In this document: piece after piece, positions 23,200 through 35,039 of the stretch
Position numbering within the stretch: position 1 is the first letter of the stretch
Layout of the letters: each line of letters opens with the position of its first letter
Source: Calvatia gigantea
Lineage: Eukaryota; Basidiomycota; Agaricomycetes; Agaricales; Lycoperdaceae
NCBI GenBank assembly: GCA_025093985.1
Contig: JACAAK010000008.1
Span: forward strand, 682,001-746,000
DNA length: 64,000 nucleotides
Direction: 5' to 3'
Translations under genes and position numbers: made by a program
The notes under the pieces: model-generated
Database searches by the model: none
What the model saw: the letters and a program-made list of their open reading frames with translations, nothing else
Told to the model about the DNA's origin: nothing

Positions 23200-26100
23200 T
23201 TAACGTTTCATCGATCGAGCGGCTTTATCCCATGCTTCGATATCGGAACCGAAAATCAGTCCTAGTTCAGGGCGGAAGAGATTGATTTTGGTTACGCCAA
23301 GATTCTTTGTGAAGATATCGGCGGGATTGTCTTGTGAAGACACATCACCAATAACAATAATACCCTCCTCGACTAATTCTCGCACGTAGTGGTAATGAAT
23401 ATCCACATGCTTCGATCATTTTTCAACAATGGGATTTTCAGTCCAGAATTTGGACCCATCGTTGTCACCGTAGAGAATAGGAGTTGGGTGCTCAATTTTG
23501 AGCTCCTCCAGAAGCTGTGACAGCCATTTCACTTGTCGTGAAGTGTCAGACAGTTCTTTATATTCCGCCTCAGTGGACGATAATGAAACCGTCTTTTGTC
23601 ACTGCGAAGTCCAGGTGACAGCACTGGACACGATCATACAAACATTTCCCGATACAGATCAGCAGGTTTCGGTATCTTGAGCCCAATCCGAGTCACTGAG
23701 ACATTCCAACGTCACCGTCGGTTTCCCAGTATCGCCTTCATATTTCAATGCATAGTTCCTTGTCATAGACAAGTACTTTAATACATGAATTCCAGCGCGA
23801 TAGTGCTCGGGTGCGGGGTTAGCGGCATGTTGTGCCAGCTTAACTACAGCAAAGGCTATGTCGGGCCTAGTACCGATCATCAAGTACATCAAAGATCCAA
23901 CCAATTGTTTGTACTTTAGACGGAAGGGGTGTGTTGCAGTTTCCTTGTTCATCACAAACTGGAAGCCGGCGGGTAATGGTGTTTTAGCCGCGGCAGACTG
24001 TGGAATCTGGAAGTGCTGCAAGATCTTATCCAGGTATTTCACCTGTTGGATGAAGATTTGATGCTTGGAGCGATTCCTCGAGATTTTCATCCCAAGAAAT
24101 TCTTCACAGGGACCATGGTCTCTGCATTCCCACTTTTTGGTGAACTTTCCCTTCAACTCTTTGAGGAGGGGGGAGTTTTTCTTTCCCAAAAAATTCACAT
24201 CATCAACATAGACAATAGCTACTACAAGCTCTTTTGTCTTTGGATGTCTGTGAAAATACACAGCATAGTCGGATTTGCAGCGGGTAAATCCCAGCTCAAT
24301 CATAGATTGATGCAATTCTTTCCACCACTGGCGACCGGCTTGTTTAAGGCCATAAATCGCTCGTCTAAGTCTCCATACTTTTCCTTCCTGCCTGGGAAGT
24401 TGAAACCCTTCGGGCTGTTCCATGTATATCTCCTCATCCAGTTTGCCATATAAATAGGCTGTTTTTACGTCAACGCTGTGCATATCCCAATCATGGATTG
24501 CAGCGAGTGCGAAGCTTACGCGTGCAGACTTGTAGCGGACAACTGGTGAGAAAAGCTCATTATAGTCGATGCCTTCAATCTGCGAGAACCCCTTCGCAAC
24601 TAAGCGAGCTCACAGGCGGCCATCAGACTTTTCGAGAAATACCCAACGGTTTTTAACCGTCCTCCTTCCTTTCGGAAGATCTACTAGTTCATATACCCCT
24701 CGTTTTTTCAATGCTTCGAGTTCCTCGATACATGCAGCCATCCATTTTGCCTTGACAGGCTCAGGAAGCTTAAGCATGTCACAGAAAGTTTCAGGCTCTC
24801 CGTGTGCAGTATTATGTACCATCTGTATCAAGAAATCGATCAATTTTACTCCTCCCTCAGTGACAAGCCTTTCAATGTCCATGTCATTTACATCGTGAAA
24901 TGTTGGATCATTGTTTTCAGGCATAGGTGGCAGTTCCGGACGTGGAGGGAGCTGAAATGGAGGTAAATCAAAGGGTTGTGGTGGATACCGCTCAGCACGA
25001 ACTCTTTGCCTCACATATTCAGGATGGTTAGTCCTTGCTCTTCGCTCATGAATTATTTCGTCCAAAGGGGCATTGGCGCATACACGCTGCCTTTGCCTCT
25101 GCTGCTCTTGTCGGTGAGTCCGATCTATTTCTCTTTCAATCGAAATTGGACGCCTATTCTCTCCATATGTGTTACCTGGTCTAACAGGAGGCCTGCCTTG
25201 TCGTTCAGAACGACGCGGCTCTACCTGATCAGAACCAACAGCACGACGTTTGGAAACAGGGATTGGGAATTCCTTGTTCTCAGTATCCCATACATCTCTG
25301 TCCACATGCCAATTATCATGTAAATCAGGCTCCTCCTCAACAGTCGTTCCATGCGAAGGTGGCGACTCAGGTGGGGGAACCCAAGGTGGCGTATTGCTGG
25401 GTGATGGCCGTCGTGAAATAATGCTGTCTGGTGGAGTAGGATCACGCCGGGGTAAAGGAGGTGTAGGCAGAGAATATTTTGGTTTCGGTGGAGAAACTGG
25501 AGGTAATGTCACTGGATGATCAGGTGGAGGTGGAACAATTCCAGCGTCATCCGAAGATGGCGGAATAGGTGGTTCATTCTCTAATCCTGGTCTAGGCAGA
25601 TTTCTCTCTCCTCCGTGATTAGGCCGGTTACTGCTATCTGGCACTGAATCGGGGCATTTGGGGAAATATCCCTCGTCGAATAAGGCGTTCAGTGATATAA
25701 AGATCACGTTGCCTGTCGTGTGCCGCATAAAGATGTAGTTTTTGCTACCTTTATATCCAAGAAAGATCATAATCTCGGATTTTGTGGACAATTTGTTTGG
25801 GCGGATCTCATTGGGTAAATATACGTACACGCCGCATCCAAACACACGAATATGGGACAAATCTGGTTTTTCCCTCGAATAACACTCAAAAGGTGTCTTC
25901 TACTGCAGACGCTGGACCGGCGTGTGATTATATAAATGCACAGCTGTATTCAACACAAATTCCCACTACGAGTCAGGTAGACATGCCTGTAGCCTTATAG
26001 CTTGGGCTTTCTCGTGTAGGGTGCAGTTCAGTCTCTCTGCTCTCCCATTCTGCTGATGTGCATAGGGAGCAGTGGTCTCGTGGGTAATTCCTCGCGCCGC

Positions 26101-27231
26101 GAGTCCTGCCAATAACTTCTCATTGACATATTCTCCTCCATTATTGGTGCGAAGTCATTTGACTCGCATTCCGGAGAGGTTCTCTAATGCACTGATTAGC
26201 TGAATAAGCTTTTCAGAAGCCTCAGACTTCTTTCGAAGGAGGACTATATGTGCGTGAGAAGAAAAGTCATTGAGGAATGTCATTGCCCATTTATATTTAT
26301 GGTAGCTAATGACGGGCAGTTCCAGCAAGTCTGAGTGACATAGCTCAAAGACTGCAGTGGCTCGCTTGGGATTAATCGGGAAGGGGTTATTATGCATTTT
26401 CCCCTTGGCACAGCTGTCGCAAATGCCTTTCCGAGTAGATGGTGCGGGAATCGATGCGATGCCCTCTACGTGCTTTGGAAGCTCGGAGAGCACGCGATCC
26501 GAAGGGTGTCCCATTCGACGATGCCAGTCGATATAATCAAGTTGGCGTAAAGTCAACGCTGCTGGTTTCTCCTTGCTGTTTTGCAAGACATACGTGTGCA
26601 CTGTATGTACATTGTTTTTGAACAAACGATGAGGCCAGGCGGATATTACAGCTCGTCCTGATTTATCACGGATGGTGGTCCCTTTAACGGTTGCCTCTAA
26701 AACATAGCCGTTCCTAAGAATCTGGCCTGAGGACATTAACCGTTCTGTGATTTCTTTGATGTAAAAGACCGGCGCAATACATGAAGTAGCGCTCCAGGAC
26801 TTTCCCTTGTCTGTCACGTCATGCTGGAAAATCACAGACCCTCATCCTGTCATTTCATAAATCTGGTTGCCAGCGGCTTGTATAAGCCCATAATGGCCCA
26901 TCTTAACCTCTGCGAAATCAGAGAGATAACTGGTGACATGGTACGATGCTCCAGAATCAAGGAGCCAATCTGCGTTATTCACAGAATGTTTGTTCCCTTC
27001 TTCTCTACACTTTTGGCACTGAGACAAATCACAGATGTGATATGTGATGATCTGATTAAGATCCTCGTGCTCTTCGTGGAGTTCTGACCTTAACTTGTCT
27101 GAATACTCGTGATTATTCATGGTATATGTAGCATTCATCTTACTTTCCAGCTTAGTCACACTAGCGGAATAAGCAGAAGGGGAAGCGCCTTGAGTGCGCT
27201 TCCAGCATACATTGCAATTCAAGAAGTCCAT
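23200..27231 (-). pseudogene. Copia Pol: protease, integrase, RT, RNase H (nonsense-mutated)
   Basis: One frame from the protease to RNase H. Protease active site WLLDSGASYHVTS; GAG-pre-integrase region WHRRMGHPSDRVLSELP with CDSCAKGKMH; integrase with LRTNNGGEYVN (second acidic residue D to N) and HQQNGRAERLN; RT with HSVDVKTAYLYGKLDEEIY, IYGLKQAGRQWW and the YVDD box; RNase H with SSTEAEYKELS and NPADIFTKNLG; it ends DKAARSMKR-stop at 23200. In-frame stops: TGA at 26842-26844, 26155-26157, 24610-24612, 23659-23661, 23599-23601 and 23416-23418; TAG at 25966-25968 and 25900-25902. Most TGAs stand where related copia proteins have arginine, so CGA to TGA is the likely change. Between integrase and RT is a Pro/Arg-rich linker. 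Confidence 0.9.
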
Positions 27232-28959
27232 ACAGCAGTGTCTACGATGAGTCCCTACAGGAGGTGGATGACGTGCTACATCTGCATAGGTGCCCCGCTC
27301 TCTTCAGTGGCCACCTCGTCGTCCCAACTCAACTTCGGAATCTCCAGGGCGTCCCGCTCCGCAGCGGACAGACCTTGCGTCTGTATTGTCCCATCCCATC
27401 CGTTGATGGGGCTACACATCATCTTCTGCATCAGAACAAGAATAATAGTCAGTTGAAGGTACTGACCCGCACCCTCTGTTGGAACCGTAGTCAGTGTCCG
27501 AGTCGTTGTCATCTAAGACCGACTCGAGGACAGACTCGATTTCCTTCGGTGCCTGCTTCTTCTTGAGTGGCTTGGGCTTCTTGATAATCGCCGGCCTGTT
27601 ATACACTGGTGCCAGCCATGCGATTTCGTCTTCCTCCCTTGTGACGGTGGATGGAGTATGCTCTACATTCATTTCGTCAAAATGCTTCCACATCTCCTCC
27701 GAACTCTCGCCCAACGAAGAAGTTGATTTGAGATGTTCATCCCACTTCTTCAGTATGGTAACCTTGGCTTTCACCGAAGGTTTGCGATGAGCTTCGGGCT
27801 CGGGCACAGTAATGTGCAACGTGAGCGGAGTGGCATTGCTGCCAGTGGCGGCGGAATTAGAGGCAACGGGAGGTGTCTTGGCTCGACGTGTTGCTTCTAC
27901 AAGGGAACAAGTGGATGGTGGTGGCATTGTCTGTGCCTGCGACACAAAATCCACGTCCTGAATGTAACTGGAAGAGGTGGTGGCATTGCCTTGCGCACCT
28001 CCCTCCTTTCCCTTTCCCTTTCCCTTTCCTTGGGGGCGCCATCGGCGTTTCTTCTCGCCGTCGCCTTCTCCTCCAGATGGCTTTTGCTGCTGCTGCTGCT
28101 GCTGCTGCTGCTGGGGCTGCTGCTGGGGCTTTTTAGACCCCGAAGGCTGCTGCTTCCCTTGCTGCTGGCGCTGCTGCTGCTGTTGCTGCCCACCTCCTTG
28201 TCGTGGAGTAAAGCACGCTCATTGTGCGTGGGCGGTCTGGTTGGAGGCGTAAGCGGCTATAATGCCGCTTCGGGCCTTGTCCCACGTCAGCTCGTGAAGC
28301 GACATGTTCGAGGTGAGGAGCGTCTGAGCTACATGGCTCAAAGACGGGTGGAGGGAGTGGAGGAGGATCATCGTTTCGATCTCCGGGGCGATGCCACTAT
28401 CCATGGCGTCAAGCTGCCCGAAGATCTGCTGGAGCTCGCTCATCTTGAGCGAGGGGTCACCACCGAGGGGGAGCTCAAACGTTATTGCGCGAATGAACTC
28501 GTTGTAGACCTGAGCTGGTCCAGGAAGGCCATATTGGCCCTGCAACTGGGACCAGAGAGCGCGGGCGTCCCGGGCAGAATGCTTTAACATGCTATTGGGG
28601 AGAGTTGCCTCAATCAACCCAAGGGCTCGCATCCGGAGGTTGTTGGCCATACCAACACTGCGGCGCTCCTCAGCAGTCACAGGAATAGGAGTTCCTGGTC
28701 GTGCGGGATGTGCCGGCGAAGTGCTAGTAGCTGGGACAGCAGGGTGTTCAGGTCCATAGGCCTGCTTGTATTGGACTGGTTCATCCATTGCTCCAGAGAA
28801 ATCCCATCCGGTCCAGGAGCAGTCGTTTAAGGAAATGCACATAAGTGCAGACCGAAGGCGAAGCGACCAAATAGTGTAGTTACCCGTCCCAGTAAGGATG
28901 GGAAGCTGTCCGCTAGGGGTTTGAACAAAGCCCGGTATGACAGAAGCCGGTTTAGACAT
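27232..28959 (-). pseudogene. Copia Gag (interrupted), polyQ and Gly-Lys repeats
   Basis: Begins MSKPASVIPGFVQTPSGQLP (codon at 28959; an upstream ATG at 28980 is also in frame) and has the copia Gag pattern LTGTGNYTIWSLRLRSAL, LWSQLQGQYG, MILLHSLHPSL. A TGA at 28219-28221 interrupts the frame; the same frame then continues through a Gln-rich run (CAG repeats, about 28085-28190) and GKGKGKGK (about 28010-28030) to a TAG at 27412-27414. From 27412 to 27232 the frame is broken again and a shifted acidic stretch (EIPKLSWDDEVATEESG) appears, so a small spliced segment or an indel is possible. A Cys-rich stretch HCCMDFLNCNVCWKR follows at the start of Pol. Confidence 0.8.
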
Positions 28960-29143
28960 ATCTAAGAATAGGGTAAACATGCGTTAGCATCATGTAGGAC
29001 TGCAGTGCGTGATGCACGCGTCGCAACATGGGGCAGACACAGGGATCAAATGGACCAAAGGGCCACCGTCTCCCAGGTTGCGTACGACCGTAGCCTCCTA
29101 CACTCTACCAGCATTGCAAAGCGTGGTTGGAGTGAGCGGCGGT

Positions 29144-29157
29144 CGGGGCCCATAACC
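29144..29157 (-). other. Copia primer-binding site matching initiator tRNA-Met anticodon region
   Basis: On the plus strand cggggcccataacc abuts the 5' LTR. This is the sense of the anticodon stem-loop region of eukaryotic initiator tRNA-Met (GGGCyCAUAACC), not of a tRNA 3' end. Drosophila copia is known to use such a 5' half-tRNA as primer, and the same is inferred here. Confidence 0.7.
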
Positions 29158-29565
29158 TGTTAAGACGAGTACACCACAATAGTTTGCACTAGTGGTGGAG
29201 GGGAGTCGTACTCACTGGGTTTGTTGAGATGCGCGTTATAGACAGTAGCGAGTGGATATCTGAGAGGAATGATGGGCAAGAGTAGACTGTAATTGTCTAA
29301 GGAATGTACACATACTACATAGGTCTTATATATCTAATAGTTCTGGTCTGTGCGCCGTTCTACCTAATACAGGTGAGGTCTTATCTGCCAGTAGCATATA
29401 CAGAGCATACTGCGTACATTGTTCTATTTAATAGACCATGACCAGCAACCTAGAGTGCGGTCTAGTACATTGTTCGTTATCTCTCTTCAAGAGTGAAGTA
29501 CTCAAGAACCCGTTTCAGCTATAAATAGACTGAACCAACATAGTGGTACGGATCGAGATTCAACA
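29158..29565 (-). repeat. Copia 5' LTR
   Basis: 408 bp, matching the 3' LTR. On the sense (minus) strand it holds ctatttatagctg, a plausible TATA region. Confidence 0.95.
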
Positions 29566-29950
29566 GTGCCATGCCAATTGTGAGGCTTCCATGCAATTAT
29601 GGTGTTTGAAGCTGCTTGAATGTGGATGCCATATTGTGCAATGTAGAAGTGCCCACCCAGATCTTTGTTATCTTCCTCCAGTTGACTGAAATGCAATGTT
29701 GTCCATGATAGCACCCATTGGTGGGGTTGATTTTTGTGATGAATGAAGCTAGATAGGATGGAATGAAACTAGAGTTTTGCTCATCAATGTCCAAAAAAGA
29801 CTCACTATGCATAGTTTTCTCCAGAAACACCTGTAGGAAGAGCAAGATCAATGTTGCTAAACTCAAATACTTCTTTTTCTTTGCTTTCACCTTGCAACTC
29901 AACACTGTAGTTGCCTTTTCCATTGAGGTTGCAAACCATTGCACCATCAG
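29566..29950 (-). pseudogene. Central fragment of the fractured 2OG-oxygenase-like gene
   Basis: Lies between copia and Ty3-A1. Minus-strand frames read CNLNGKGNYSVELQGESKEK, FSNIDLALPTGVSGENYA, then after a frame change or short intron HHKNQPHQWVLSWTTLHFSQ, EEDNKDLGGHFYIAQYGIHI and NTIIAWKPHNWHGT. The GGHFY...YGI...WHGT arrangement resembles the distal half of a double-stranded beta-helix oxygenase, where a late His binds iron, such as the TET/JBP-like proteins expanded in mushrooms. A canonical HxD is not visible, so the assignment is tentative. A GTGAGT...CTCTAG segment of 37 nt after ENYA may be a very short intron. Confidence 0.5.
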
Positions 29951-30253
29951 TGTTATGACCTTAGTCTGATAAGACCTCAGGTTGCAGCTTGGGCTAAGTC
30001 TTGAGGGCAAGTAAGGGGAGAGAACAAAGATGGTTAAGCATACCGAATACAGTGGATGTATGTATGCTTAAATACAGGGAGCCATCCAGTTGAATGGATG
30101 GAATAACTACGTAAAATGTCCAATTAGGCTGGCATAGTAGTTAACATGAGTCATAGATGAGGATCGCTCAACAGGAATAGCTGAAACAGATATACTAGGA
30201 ACAGGAATATAGACAAGGATGGAGTGCGACTTGATCAGTAGAAAACTATAACA
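29951..30253 (-). repeat. Ty3-A1 3' LTR
   Basis: tgttatgacc...ctataaca. Followed by accccccaatttggc, i.e. an internal polypurine tract ttggggggtat on the sense strand. Confidence 0.92.
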
Positions 30254-30278
30254 ATACCCCCCAATTTGGCTTCATGCC

Positions 30279-31262
30279 TCAGGAAGCTTCGTCAAAGTTG
30301 CCATTGACTATGGTGGAGGCGAGGGCTTTCTTGGTGGCCCCGATGAGGTATTTTCCATCATTTGACTGTACAAAGAAGACAGGTAAGTGGCTTTGTCCAT
30401 TCTGGTGGATAGGGACTGGGATACTGTTGAATGGGAAATCAGTTATGGTGGAGTTGTCCCAATAGCTCTTGACTATCATCCTCCAATAGTGTTGGTCCTT
30501 TTCTTGGCCTGGTAGTACAGTGTGGAACCTTGCAGGTGGGAGAAAAACTAATATGAGTTGTGGTGGAGTGATGGTTTTTATAAAATGGCAGAGAGAGTTG
30601 ACTTCTTCTTTCATGGAGATGGTAGTTTCTTTGTCCCTGGGTGTGTCGGCTCGGGTCAGTGGTGTGGGGTTGATCGTATTGTGTAATTTGGAAAGGGTGC
30701 TATGGATCCTGTCAATGAGGGCATTGATCTCTGGATCCTCAGTGGTCTTGTTGCATCTGAGTAGGTTCATGGCTATGTTGGCAAGTTCTAGGAATATGTC
30801 AGCAATATTGAGGTGTTTGAATACCTCAAGTCTGAGGTCGATGCAGTTGTAGAGGCTGTGGACATGGTCTTGTTCACTGGGTGTCAGTGTGGATTAGTCT
30901 AGGGCTCGGAAGATGGTGGGGATATGCTGATTGGTGGATGAGGATGTGTTAGCAAACCCTGTGTACATGTCGGCGAAGGTAATGCATGTGGTAGCAAGGG
31001 TGATGTGTCGGTTGATGACTAGTCATTTGTTTTGGGCAGTGATAGTTTCTATTTCACTGTTGGTGGCTTTGTCGACATCCTTTAGTAGGGATTCAAGAAG
31101 TCCCTGTACTAGGGATGGTATGGTGGCAAGGTTATAGCGAGTGCTCTGGGGGGCAGGTGCTTGGCTATTGCCTGGTTCTAGGAGGGGAATGGAGGAGATT
31201 GTAGTTGGGTTGGGGTGGACAAGGGAGTAGATAGTGATATGGTTGGCTTGGGGGAAAGGCAT
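30279..31262 (-). CDS. Ty3-A ORF3, unassigned third protein (A1 copy)
   Basis: I do not recognise this protein. It starts MPFPQANHITIYSLVHPNPT (ATG 31262-31260), 15 nt after the Pol/chromodomain stop at 31278-31280, and ends GNFDEAS-stop at 30279, spanning 328 codons. Two TGA/TAG stops interrupt it (31023-31025 after TAQNK, and near 30894 after FRALD). Conserved blocks shared with the other copies are LLKDVDKATNSEIE, MKEEVNxLxxFIKTITPPQL, FLPPARFHTVLPGQEKD, HYWRMIVKSYWDNST and SNDGKYLIGATKKALA. The middle is predicted helical. There is no signal peptide, long hydrophobic segment or Cys/His cluster, so an envelope protein is unlikely. Its position 3' of the chromodomain in four copies shows it belongs to the element. 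Confidence 0.75.
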
Positions 31263-31277
31263 GTCTGGTTAGTTTCT

Positions 31278-34200
31278 TTAGTTGGGTGATGATTTTTTGG
31301 TTTTTCTGCCCCTCTTTTTATGGGTATCCTCTAGATACCTCTTTAGGTAATCTGCTATTGCATTTTGAGCATTTGTCAGGTTTGACTCTGCTGTCCACAT
31401 ATCATCCTTGTTGTCATATTCTTTCTAGTGTACTAGGAATTGGTAACCCTGTTTCTATTTTCATCATCCTCAGATCTCCTCTACCTTGTATTCTTCCTCA
31501 TTATTGATGATCACTGGCTCAGGTGCTGGTAGTTTCTGCTGCCTTGGGAATGCTGCTTTCTGTACCAGGGTTAGCAGCTGCTCGTTAAACACATTGTAGA
31601 TGGCCCATCTTTCTGGTAATGTGAGCCAATATACCACTTCTCCTATCTTTTCCTTGATTTGGAAAGGTCCATACCTTTTCTGGCCTAGCTTCTTTGATGG
31701 CTGATTGGTATGGATATTTGTGTTTTCTAGCCATACTTCATCACTGATTTGATATTGTGTTATGTGCAGCTTGCTGTTGTCATAGGTCTGTTTCATCTTT
31801 TCTTGATATGATCATAGTGCTGCCATGGAGTTCTCTCTTGCATTCCATAGTTGTTTTAGGAATTCAGTGCTACTGGGGTTGTTCGTTACTCCACGGTCTT
31901 TCCCTTTCCAGGAGTGTCATCTATAATTGAGATAGAACAGTGTTTCCTGTATTCCACTGTGCTTTTTGTCATTGTACTGGAACTCGGCCATGGATAGCCA
32001 ATTCACCCAGTTGTCTTGTTCATAGTTGCAGTATAGGCAAAGGTATGTTTCGACTTCTTGGTTGATTTGTTCCATTTGTCTGTCTGTTTGGGGATGGTAG
32101 GCTGTTGATAGAGTTCGTTCTATTCCTAATCCTTTGAACAATTCTCTAGTGAATTCTGATGTGAACTATGGTCCTCAGTCACTGAGGACTTTCTGTGGTA
32201 CCCCATGTAGCTTCCATATTTCGTTCCAGTAAAGTTGTGCAATTCCTTTTGATGATACGTCTGTTTTTTGTCAGTGTGAGCCATATCATTTTTGTGAACC
32301 AGTTGACAACTACTAGGATGGCATCTTTTCCTTCCAATTCTGGTAGTGGCCCAATGAGGTCGATGCTTATCTCTTCCCATGGCCCATTTGGTATTGGGAG
32401 TGGGTATAGTGGTGTTTTCAACGGCATTATGTAAGGTTTGTTCCTTTGACAGCTCTGACATCCTTTGATGTATTTCCTGGTGTTATTTTGTATGGATGGC
32501 CACCAATAGTCCCTGGTGATCAGTTTGATCATCCTATGTTGTCCTGGGTGTCCTATATCTGGTGCATCGTGATATTGTTGTAGAATTTCTTCATGGAGTG
32601 TGGGGTCCAGTGGTACATATATGCTGTTTTTCCTGTAGATGATTCCATTATGTTCCGTGATATCAGATTCCTTGTTTAGAAGCTCTGTAGTGATGCTCAT
32701 ATCTCTCTGGTGATTTGCCTTTATCCAGTCCATGAATATCAGTGTGATGAATAATTCCATGTGGAGTAGGATGGTTTCTTTGGACTCTTCTTTGTTTTCT
32801 GATTTGCCTTGTAGCCAACTTTTCCAGATCATGGTGATTACTCCATCATTCTCCTCATCTGGTTCTTGGCGAATTCTGGACAGTAAGTCTGCTTTTGTGT
32901 TTGTCTTGCCTGGCACATGTCATAGTATGAAGTCATAGTCCTGTAATCTTAAGTACCATCTTGCTTGTCATCCATTAAGTTTCTGGGGTTCTCTGTAGTA
33001 CTTGAGATTTTCATGGTTGGTCCAGATTTTGAATTTCTCCTCTGCATCTAGTAGATAGTGTCGCCATTCTTTTAGGGCATGGATAATGGCCAGTAATTCC
33101 TTGTCATAGATTTTGTAGTTTCGTTCTACTGGGGAGAGTGTCTGCAATGTGAATGCAATTGGGTGCCATCTTGTTATGACCTTAGTCTGAGTTAACCTCA
33201 GGTTGCAACTTAGGCTAAGACTTGAGGGCGAGTAAGGGGAGAGGAACTAAGTGGTTAAGCGTACCGAATACAGGAGTGTGTATGTATGCTTAAATATGGC
33301 GAGCATCCAGTTGAATGGATGGAGGTACTACATGAAATGTCTGATGATAATGGCGTGGTAATACTATGAGTCAATACTTGGAGATCACTGGGCTAGAATA
33401 GATGAAACAGGCATGATGTAGGGAAGGAATGTAGACAAGTGTGGAACAGACAGGAATAGTTGAAAGTTCACAACACATCTCTTGTCTTGTTCTTGTGACA
33501 GGACTCCTCCTAGTGCATAGTTTGAGATGTCAACTTCTACTTGAAATTGTCTCTTTCGGTGTTCTTGTTCCTAGTTCCATTCAACAGCTCCTTTGAGCTG
33601 GTTGAGTGGGGCCATGATTTTACTGAAGTTCTTGATAAACTGGCAGTAGTAATTTGCAAAGCTTAGGAAGTGTTCCACTCCCTTTTTGTTTTTGGGCTCT
33701 GGCCAATCTTGTACTGCCTTGACTTTCTCTTCCTCCATTTTGATGTGTCCATGTCCTATTTTTACTCCCAACATAGAAATTTCCTCAGCATCAAATATGC
33801 ACTTTGTTCATTTAAAGCAGAGGTTGTATTTGGCTGCTCACATCAAGAACTGTATCATTCTTTCTTTTAGTTGTTCCTTGGTGTCCCCTGGGATTGCGAA
33901 GTCATCCATGTAGTTTATGATGTCTCTGTTTTGTAGCAGGTCTTGGAAGATGCTTGTCATCATCCTGGAGAATGTTCCAGATGAGTTGCTTAGCCCAAAA
34001 TACATTACAGTTGGTTTGAACAATCCTTCATTGGTCAAAAATGCTGCTTTCCATTCATCTCCTTCCTTGATTCTGATGTTGTTGTATCCCCAAATGATGT
34101 TGAGTTTGTTGAAGTATTTTGCTTTTCCCAATTTGTCAATTACTTCTCTGATTCTGGGTAGTGGTGTTTTGTTCTTTACCACTACATTGTTTAATTGTCT

Positions 34201-35039
34201 GTAGTCCTGGATTAATCATTTCAAACCATCTTTCTTTGGTATGAAGAAGGTGGGGGCTGCGTATGGAGATTTTGATGGCAGTATGTGTCCTGACTTGAGG
34301 TTTTCCTTAATGAAAGCCTTGAGTTCATCCTGTTCCTTGATTGTCATGTTGTATGTTCCAGCACTTATTTCCTTGGGTGTATCCTCAGTTAGAATTATTT
34401 CATGGTCCTATTCTGTCTGTTGCAGTAGCTTATTGAAGGTTGTTTTGTTAAACAGGTATGTGAATGGCTGAATGTAGTCTGGCAGATCTGCTGGTTCAGT
34501 TGGGTCTGGCTTGTCCTCTTCTTCCCATATGTCTTCTGTGACAGCCATGCTTCAGATTTTTTGGATGACCTGGATACTCTGGTGTGGGAAATGGCAGTCT
34601 AGTGGGCATCAGGTGAATTTGATTTCTCCTTTTTTCCAGTCCACTTCAGGGTTATGTTTGGTCAACCAGTCATGTCCTAGGAATATTTCTGCTCTGTCTT
34701 GGAGTTGGACTACTGATGCTTCGATCATCTCCTTGTGTCCCTTGATTTCCATTTCAATAGTGGCAGTTTCTGTAACCTTTCCTCCTTGATTTGTTGTTCC
34801 ATCAGCATTGAGGACTGTGATTTCTTGTTTTAGTCTTTTCGTGGAGATCTGTTCTTCATCTACAAGTTTTTTGCTGATGCTGCTGGTGGTGCATCCTGAA
34901 TCAACAATGGTGTCAACCATGATTTCTTTGTTTGGAGTTTGAATGGTCCCCTCTAGATTTAATTCACGCTTTCATTTCTGAGGAATCATGTAGTATTTTT
35001 CTGATATCCTAGATACAGTTTGTTTGACTTGTGAGGTAG
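31278..35039 (-). pseudogene. Ty3-A1 Pol: PR, RT, RNase H, integrase, chromodomain
   Basis: Protease VDTIVDSGCTTSSISKK; RT with PLPRIREVIDKLGKAKYF, KLNIIWGYNNIRIKEGDEW (usual first catalytic Asp is Asn) and NYMDDF; RNase H interrupted by a solo LTR at 33172; integrase with the zinc-binding HH-CC stretch ending GCQSCQRNK, then ISIDLIGPLPELEGKDA and an AYHPQTDRQMEQINQEVETY core; chromodomain EEEYKVEEI...YQFLVH...DDMWTAESNLTNAQ. Stops: at least TGA at 31470-31472, 31464-31466 and 31461-31463, TAGs in the chromodomain, and TGAs near 32930 and 32970 where A2 or related proteins have Arg. About 70 bp of RNase H present in A2 are missing near 33560. A degraded copy. Confidence 0.88.
33172..33475 (-). 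mobile_element. Solo LTR of the Ty3-A family in A1 RNase H
   Basis: 304 bp (tgttatgacc...ttcacaaca) with perfect target duplication catct (33167-33171 and 33476-33480). Removing it and one repeat rejoins the RNase H frame WHPIAFT. Confidence 0.93.

Larger units (their letters stand above)
22767..29565 (-). mobile_element. Complete Ty1/copia retrotransposon (young copy)
   Basis: A 6799-bp element on the minus strand. It is bounded by two 408-bp LTRs (tgttaag...ttcaaca) in which I found no difference by eye, and by the perfect target duplication gtgcc (22762-22766 and 29566-29570). Order from the 5' end: LTR, primer site, Gag, protease/integrase/RT/RNase H, polypurine tract, LTR. It is CpG-rich compared with the surrounding Ty3 DNA, which fits a recent arrival. 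All Pol domains are in one frame but that frame holds at least nine stop codons, so this copy could not make its own Pol. Confidence 0.95.

Noticed and set aside
27733..28587. Long plus-strand open frame opposite the copia Gag
   Set aside because: It is the antisense shadow of Gag. The minus strand has the Gag motifs, and the plus-strand product is Leu/Arg-rich from the CAG repeat.
22767..29565. Idea that TGA is read as arginine (recoding) in the copia and Ty3 elements
   Set aside because: Host genes here use TGA as a normal stop (RRM, lyase, NACHT) and the affected codons fit CGA-to-TGA deamination, so no recoding needs to be assumed.
30279..31262. ORF3 as an envelope glycoprotein
   Set aside because: No signal peptide, no transmembrane segment, no Cys-rich ectodomain pattern in any of four copies.
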